This document shows, piece after piece, positions 5,642 through 8,110 of a DNA stretch of 8,110 nucleotides (its first letter is position 1; each line of letters begins with the position of its first letter). Below the pieces are notes generated by a model. It saw only the letters and a list, made by a program, of their open reading frames with translations, ran no database searches and was not told the DNA's origin. Position numbers and translations under genes: made by a program. Location: contig UROR01000091.1 of NCBI GenBank assembly GCA_900549535.1, positions 1 to 8,110 on the forward strand, given 5' to 3'. Source of the DNA: an uncultured Collinsella sp. Lineage in GTDB: Bacteria; Actinomycetota; Coriobacteriia; Coriobacteriales; Coriobacteriaceae.

Positions 5642-5783
5642 GCGCTCTAACGTATTACGCTTGCATCTAGCCTACCCTGCACGGATACCGCACAAGCTCG
5701 GCCGAAAAGCGGAACCACAGGTTGAACATAATTTGCTCAACGGCACGGGCGCGCCTGTCCAAGAGACAACGCGGCGCGTGCAC
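5642..5783 (-). other. Gap between ppaC terminator and nhaA leader; holds an operator-like dyad
   Basis: This 142-base stretch should contain the nhaA promoter, but I see no convincing -35/-10 pair. It does contain a partial palindrome at 5721-5741: GTTGAAC, 7 A/T-rich bases, then GCTCAAC, with one mismatch in 7-bp arms. This spacing is typical of dimeric regulator sites. It has no open frame with a ribosome site. Confidence 0.35.
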
Positions 5784-5823
5784 AAAAAAACGACCGGAGC
5801 GCGGGGCGTCCGCGATCCGGTCG
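5784..5823 (-). terminator. Rho-independent terminator of ppaC
   Basis: CGACCGGA (5791-5798) pairs with TCCGGTCG (5816-5823). After one G/A mismatch, CGCGG (5800-5804) pairs with CCGCG (5810-5814) around GGCGT. On the minus strand seven T follow (5784-5790). It lies 20 bases after the ppaC stop. Confidence 0.93.
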
Positions 5824-5843
5824 TGGCGTTTGGTCAACTAAAC

Positions 5844-6767
5844 CTAGCAGGCGGCCATAATGGGGGCAGCGACCTGCTTCTTACGGGAAAGGACACCCGG
5901 CATCCAGACGCCGTCGTGCTCGTCGGCAATGCCCAGACCCTTCTGAGCGGCCTCGGTCTCGCCCTCGAGCAGGACCTGCGAGCCCTCCTCCATGATGTCG
6001 GTGATGCACAGGACGATGCCGTCGGCACCCTTCTCGGCGGCGTAGGCGCGCATGGCCTCGCGGATCTCGTCGATCATGCCGAGAGCACGGGTCTTGTCGA
6101 CGGTCTCGTACTGGCCAATGAGCAGTTTCTTGCCGGCGGGCTCGAACATCTTGATGTCGTTGCCGACCATCTCGGCGGCGGTGAAGGAGCCGGACGGACG
6201 GGTGAGGAAGACCTCCATGCCAAACTTGACCGGATCGACGCCCACCTGCTCGCCGAGCTTAGCGGCGACGGCGCGGTCGACATCGGTGGTGGTGGGGCTC
6301 TTGAGCATGAGCGTGTCGGTCATCATGGCCGAGAGCAGCAGCTTGGCCTGGACGTCGGAAAGCTCAACGCCGAGCACGCCGGCGAGCTTGGTGACGATGG
6401 TGCAGCTGGAGCCCCAGGGCAGGCAGATGTAGTGCAGCGGGCCGGCGGTCTCGAAGTCGCCGATGCGGTGATGGTCGACAACGCCAAAGACCGTGGCGTC
6501 CTTAAGGCCGGCGACGGACTGGGCGGACTCGTTGTGGTCGGTGAGGACGACGAGCTGACCGGCCTCGACGGACTCGATCACGCGGGGCTCGGCGATGCCG
6601 GCGTCGGCGAGCAGCTTGGCGGACTCGGCCGGAAGCTGGCCAAGGGCGCAGGCCTCGTAGGTGTTGCCGGCATACTCAACCTGGTTGAGCAGCTGAGACA
6701 GGACGACGGCGCTCATGATGGCGTCGTTATCGGGGTTCTGGTGACCAAAGACAAGAACGTTTGCCAT
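5844..6767 (-). CDS. ppaC: Manganese-dependent inorganic pyrophosphatase, family II (DHH/DHHA2)
   Basis: This cytosolic enzyme hydrolyses pyrophosphate to two phosphates, pulling biosynthetic reactions forward. The 307 residues match the family length. The N-terminal DHH domain shows FGHQNPDND (7-15, with metal ligands H9, D13, D15), TDHNE (76-80, D77), VDHHRI (97-102, with the DHH motif at 98-100) and MMTDTLMLKSPTTT (148-161, D151). The C-terminal DHHA2 domain ends with GVLSRKKQVAAP (291-302), whose SRKKQ motif binds substrate phosphate. All key residues are present. There are no CBS domains, so it is not the nucleotide-regulated subclass. The ATG at 6765-6767 is supported by GGAGG (6774-6778) six bases upstream. 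It has its own terminator downstream, and a repeat-filled gap separates it from the sugar kinase gene upstream. Confidence 0.97.
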   Translation of the reverse strand: MANVLVFGHQNPDNDAIMSAVVLSQLLNQVEYAGNTYEACALGQLPAESAKLLADAGIAEPRVIESVEAGQLVVLTDHNESAQSVAGLKDATVFGVVDHHRIGDFETAGPLHYICLPWGSSCTIVTKLAGVLGVELSDVQAKLLLSAMMTDTLMLKSPTTTDVDRAVAAKLGEQVGVDPVKFGMEVFLTRPSGSFTAAEMVGNDIKMFEPAGKKLLIGQYETVDKTRALGMIDEIREAMRAYAAEKGADGIVLCITDIMEEGSQVLLEGETEAAQKGLGIADEHDGVWMPGVLSRKKQVAAPIMAAC

Positions 6768-6866
6768 GGATATCCTCCACTTGATATGTGTACTTGGACG
6801 TAGCTATGGTAGCACGCCGATGCCGAGCCTTCGCAGACGGAAGGGTCGCGGCACATTTTGGGGCAA

Positions 6867-6931
6867 GCATGGGGGCCAAGTCTGTCCCCCATGCACCATG
6901 TTGGTGCAAAGAAACCTGACCCCCTTGCACC
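6867..6931. repeat. Cluster of overlapping palindromes between ppaC and the ROK kinase gene
   Basis: Three inverted repeats are packed in 65 bases. GCATGGGGG (6867-6875) pairs with CCCCCATGC (6886-6894). TGCACCA (6892-6898) pairs with TGGTGCA (6902-6908). GGTGCAA (6903-6909) pairs with TTGCACC (6925-6931). The second and third share the TGGTGCA arm, so they are alternative folds. The loops carry CTGTCCCCC and AAACCTGACCCCC, cores like those in the element at 3974-4163 read on the opposite strand. It starts right after the kinase stop (6934) in the direction of transcription. There is no U-tract, so it is not a classic terminator. It is probably a REP-like repeat. Confidence 0.75.
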
Positions 6932-6933
6932 GG

Positions 6934-7887
6934 CTATTTGCCGGCGGCGCGCAGGGCTACGTAGGCGGCACCGATGATACCGGCGTCGTTGCCGAGCGAG
7001 GCGACCTCGATGGGCGTCTCGCGCGAGACGGAAAACGCGTACTGCTTAAAGTGCTCGCGCACGGCGTCGAGGTAGACATCGGCCGAGGCGGAGGCGCCGC
7101 CGCCGATGAGGAACATCTCAGGGTCGACCACGTTGGCGATAAGCGCCAGGGCACGGCCGAGGTAGTCGGCCATGGTATCGGCCGCGGCAAGCGCGAGCTT
7201 ATCGCCCTCGCGGCAGGCTTGGAATACGTCCTTGGAATCGGAAGGACCGGTGAGCTCGATGGGCTCGACGCCCGCAGCCTTGCACTCGGCCAGGTAATTG
7301 CTCACCACGCCGGTGGCGCTGGAATACTGCTCCAGGTGGCCATGGCCGCCGCAGCCGCAGGTACGCTCCTCGTCGGGGTTCAGGCACATGTGGCCAATCT
7401 CGCCGCCGGCACCCACAACGCCCGACACAACGTCGCCGTTGATGATGACGCCGCCGCCCACGCCGGTACCGATGGTGACCATCACCACGTTCTGCACGCC
7501 CTTGGCAGAGCCGAGCCAGGCCTCGCCCATGGCGGCGGCGTTGGCGTCGTTCTCGTACTTTACGACCGCGTCGGGGCAGTGCTCCTGAATGGCAATCTTA
7601 AGCTCGGGCAGGTTGATGGAGATGTTCGCCTTGACCTTGGCATCGCCCGCAGCCGGAATGGGGCACGGAACGGCCAGGCCGATGCCCGCCACAAAGGCGC
7701 GCGGAATCTGAGCCTTGGCGACCACCTGGTCGATAGCCTCGGTTACCGCGGCAAAGCCCGCAGCGTCGACGATGGGAGGCGTGGGCACGCTGGCCTTGGC
7801 AAGCAGGTTGCCGTCCTCGTCGAACAGGCCCTCCTTAACCGAAGTGCCGCCGACGTCAATGCCGATGTAGTACTGCTTAGGTTCCAT
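6934..7887 (-). CDS. ROK-family sugar kinase, probable glucokinase
   Basis: ROK kinases phosphorylate free sugars, most often glucose at C6, with ATP. The 317-residue product is full length and has no N-terminal helix-turn-helix, so it is a kinase rather than a ROK repressor. Motifs are IDVGGTSVKEG (10-20, phosphate loop), YENDANAAAMGE (111-122, with D114 the catalytic base), VTIGTGVGGGVI (137-148) and GGEIGHM (161-167, with H166 the first zinc ligand). The zinc loop TCGCGGHGHLEQY (176-188) has C177 and C179, but where the family normally has the third Cys (G-C-x-E) it has H184. The start at 7885-7887 is chosen for AAAGGTGG (7894-7901), six bases upstream; an ATG at 7912-7914 lacks such a site. 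Glucokinase (glk) is the likeliest identity, but ROK substrate range varies and neighbouring genes give no clue. Confidence 0.93.
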   Translation of the reverse strand: MEPKQYYIGIDVGGTSVKEGLFDEDGNLLAKASVPTPPIVDAAGFAAVTEAIDQVVAKAQIPRAFVAGIGLAVPCPIPAAGDAKVKANISINLPELKIAIQEHCPDAVVKYENDANAAAMGEAWLGSAKGVQNVVMVTIGTGVGGGVIINGDVVSGVVGAGGEIGHMCLNPDEERTCGCGGHGHLEQYSSATGVVSNYLAECKAAGVEPIELTGPSDSKDVFQACREGDKLALAAADTMADYLGRALALIANVVDPEMFLIGGGASASADVYLDAVREHFKQYAFSVSRETPIEVASLGNDAGIIGAAYVALRAAGK

Positions 7888-7941
7888 GAGAGCCCACCTT
7901 TCTCGTTTAAACATTGCCTGTATGGTACCGCTCTCAAGACA

Positions 7942-7982
7942 AAAACCCGCCAAAAAGGGACAGGTTTGTTTTGGCAGGTTTT
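7942..7982. terminator. Hairpin terminator or repeat upstream of the ROK kinase gene
   Basis: AAAACCCGCCAAAA (7942-7955) pairs with TTTTGGCAGGTTTT (7969-7982), 14-bp arms with one mismatch, around a 13-base loop containing AGGGACAGGTTTG. Each strand ends in T4 or T5, so it can terminate in either direction, most usefully for a minus-strand gene entering from the right. The loop core GGGACAGGTTT resembles the other intergenic palindromes here, so it may be a repeat that doubles as a terminator. Confidence 0.7.
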
Positions 7983-8110
7983 ATCTGGGGAAACGTCCGC
8001 CCGCTCAACGAGCAATGACGCTCAGCAACTCGCCAAACAGACGATATGAGCAGGACATCGGAAATTGGAAGCCCCTCCTGCATGCATATCCGTGGATCAG
8101 GCCGACAATG
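7983..8110. other. Unresolved right edge; possible partial gene
   Basis: Several short frames are open to the window edge and none can be assigned. On the minus strand one frame runs from the edge to a TGA at 8005-8007 (35 codons, ending LFGELLSVIAR), 23 bases before the hairpin at 7942-7982. That placement fits the tail of a gene with its terminator. On the plus strand an ATG at 8015 (MTLSNSPNRRYEQ...) is open to the edge but lacks a good ribosome site. I recognise neither. Confidence 0.3.

Noticed and set aside
4206..6803. 865-codon plus-strand open frame across nhaA and ppaC
   Set aside because: It is antisense to two textbook genes, runs through the ppaC terminator and the nhaA leader, is rich in His/Asp/Gly/Arg as expected for a reverse frame of GC-rich coding DNA, and has no family resemblance.
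6766..8049. 427-codon plus-strand open frame opposite the ROK kinase gene
   Set aside because: It is antisense to a full-length kinase and passes through two palindromic repeats; there is no supporting ribosome site or motif.

Overview
The window looks like chromosome from a high-GC, Gram-positive gut actinobacterium of the class Coriobacteriia, most likely Collinsella or a close relative. This rests on GC-rich coding sequence, the particular set of genes and protein variants, and intergenic palindromes with GGGGACAGT/GGGACAGGTTT cores. It is recognition from memory, not a database search. Everything with a clear function is housekeeping or accessory metabolism. I see no phage, CRISPR, toxin-antitoxin or defence cassette.

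Layout, left to right. (1) Bases 1-173 (+) are the last 56 codons of an exporter-type ABC transporter ATPase, closed by a strong, probably bidirectional terminator (181-218). (2) A minus-strand cluster follows: an orphan STAS anti-anti-sigma-like gene (1896-2210), then tatA/B (1158-1742, GTG start) and tatC (367-1158), which overlap by one base, then a 47-codon 5' fragment of hypA (217-360). The hypA fragment stops inside the terminator T-tract. (3) A subgroup-Ic aspartate-type aminotransferase (2262-3566, minus) lies just upstream of the STAS gene and probably shares its transcript. (4) A small plus-strand gene of unknown function (3716-3970) diverges from the aminotransferase. (5) The space between it and nhaA is filled by a palindromic repeat element (3974-4163) and a 16-bp-stem bidirectional terminator (4163-4200). 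(6) nhaA (4218-5576), ppaC (5844-6767) and a ROK-family sugar kinase (6934-7887) are all on the minus strand, separated by terminators or repeats. They therefore look like single-gene units. (7) The last ~130 bases are unresolved.

Functional links are loose. Tat exports folded, cofactor-bearing proteins such as hydrogenases, which gives the hypA remnant behind tatC a plausible history. NhaA handles Na+/H+ exchange, PpaC hydrolyses pyrophosphate, and the ROK kinase feeds sugars into glycolysis.

The most notable points are the truncated hypA gene (missed by a 60-residue ORF cutoff), an 11-base T tract right after the STAS start codon in which a single-base slip either way stops translation, the dense palindromic repeats in three gaps, and a terminator-like hairpin in the probable nhaA leader.
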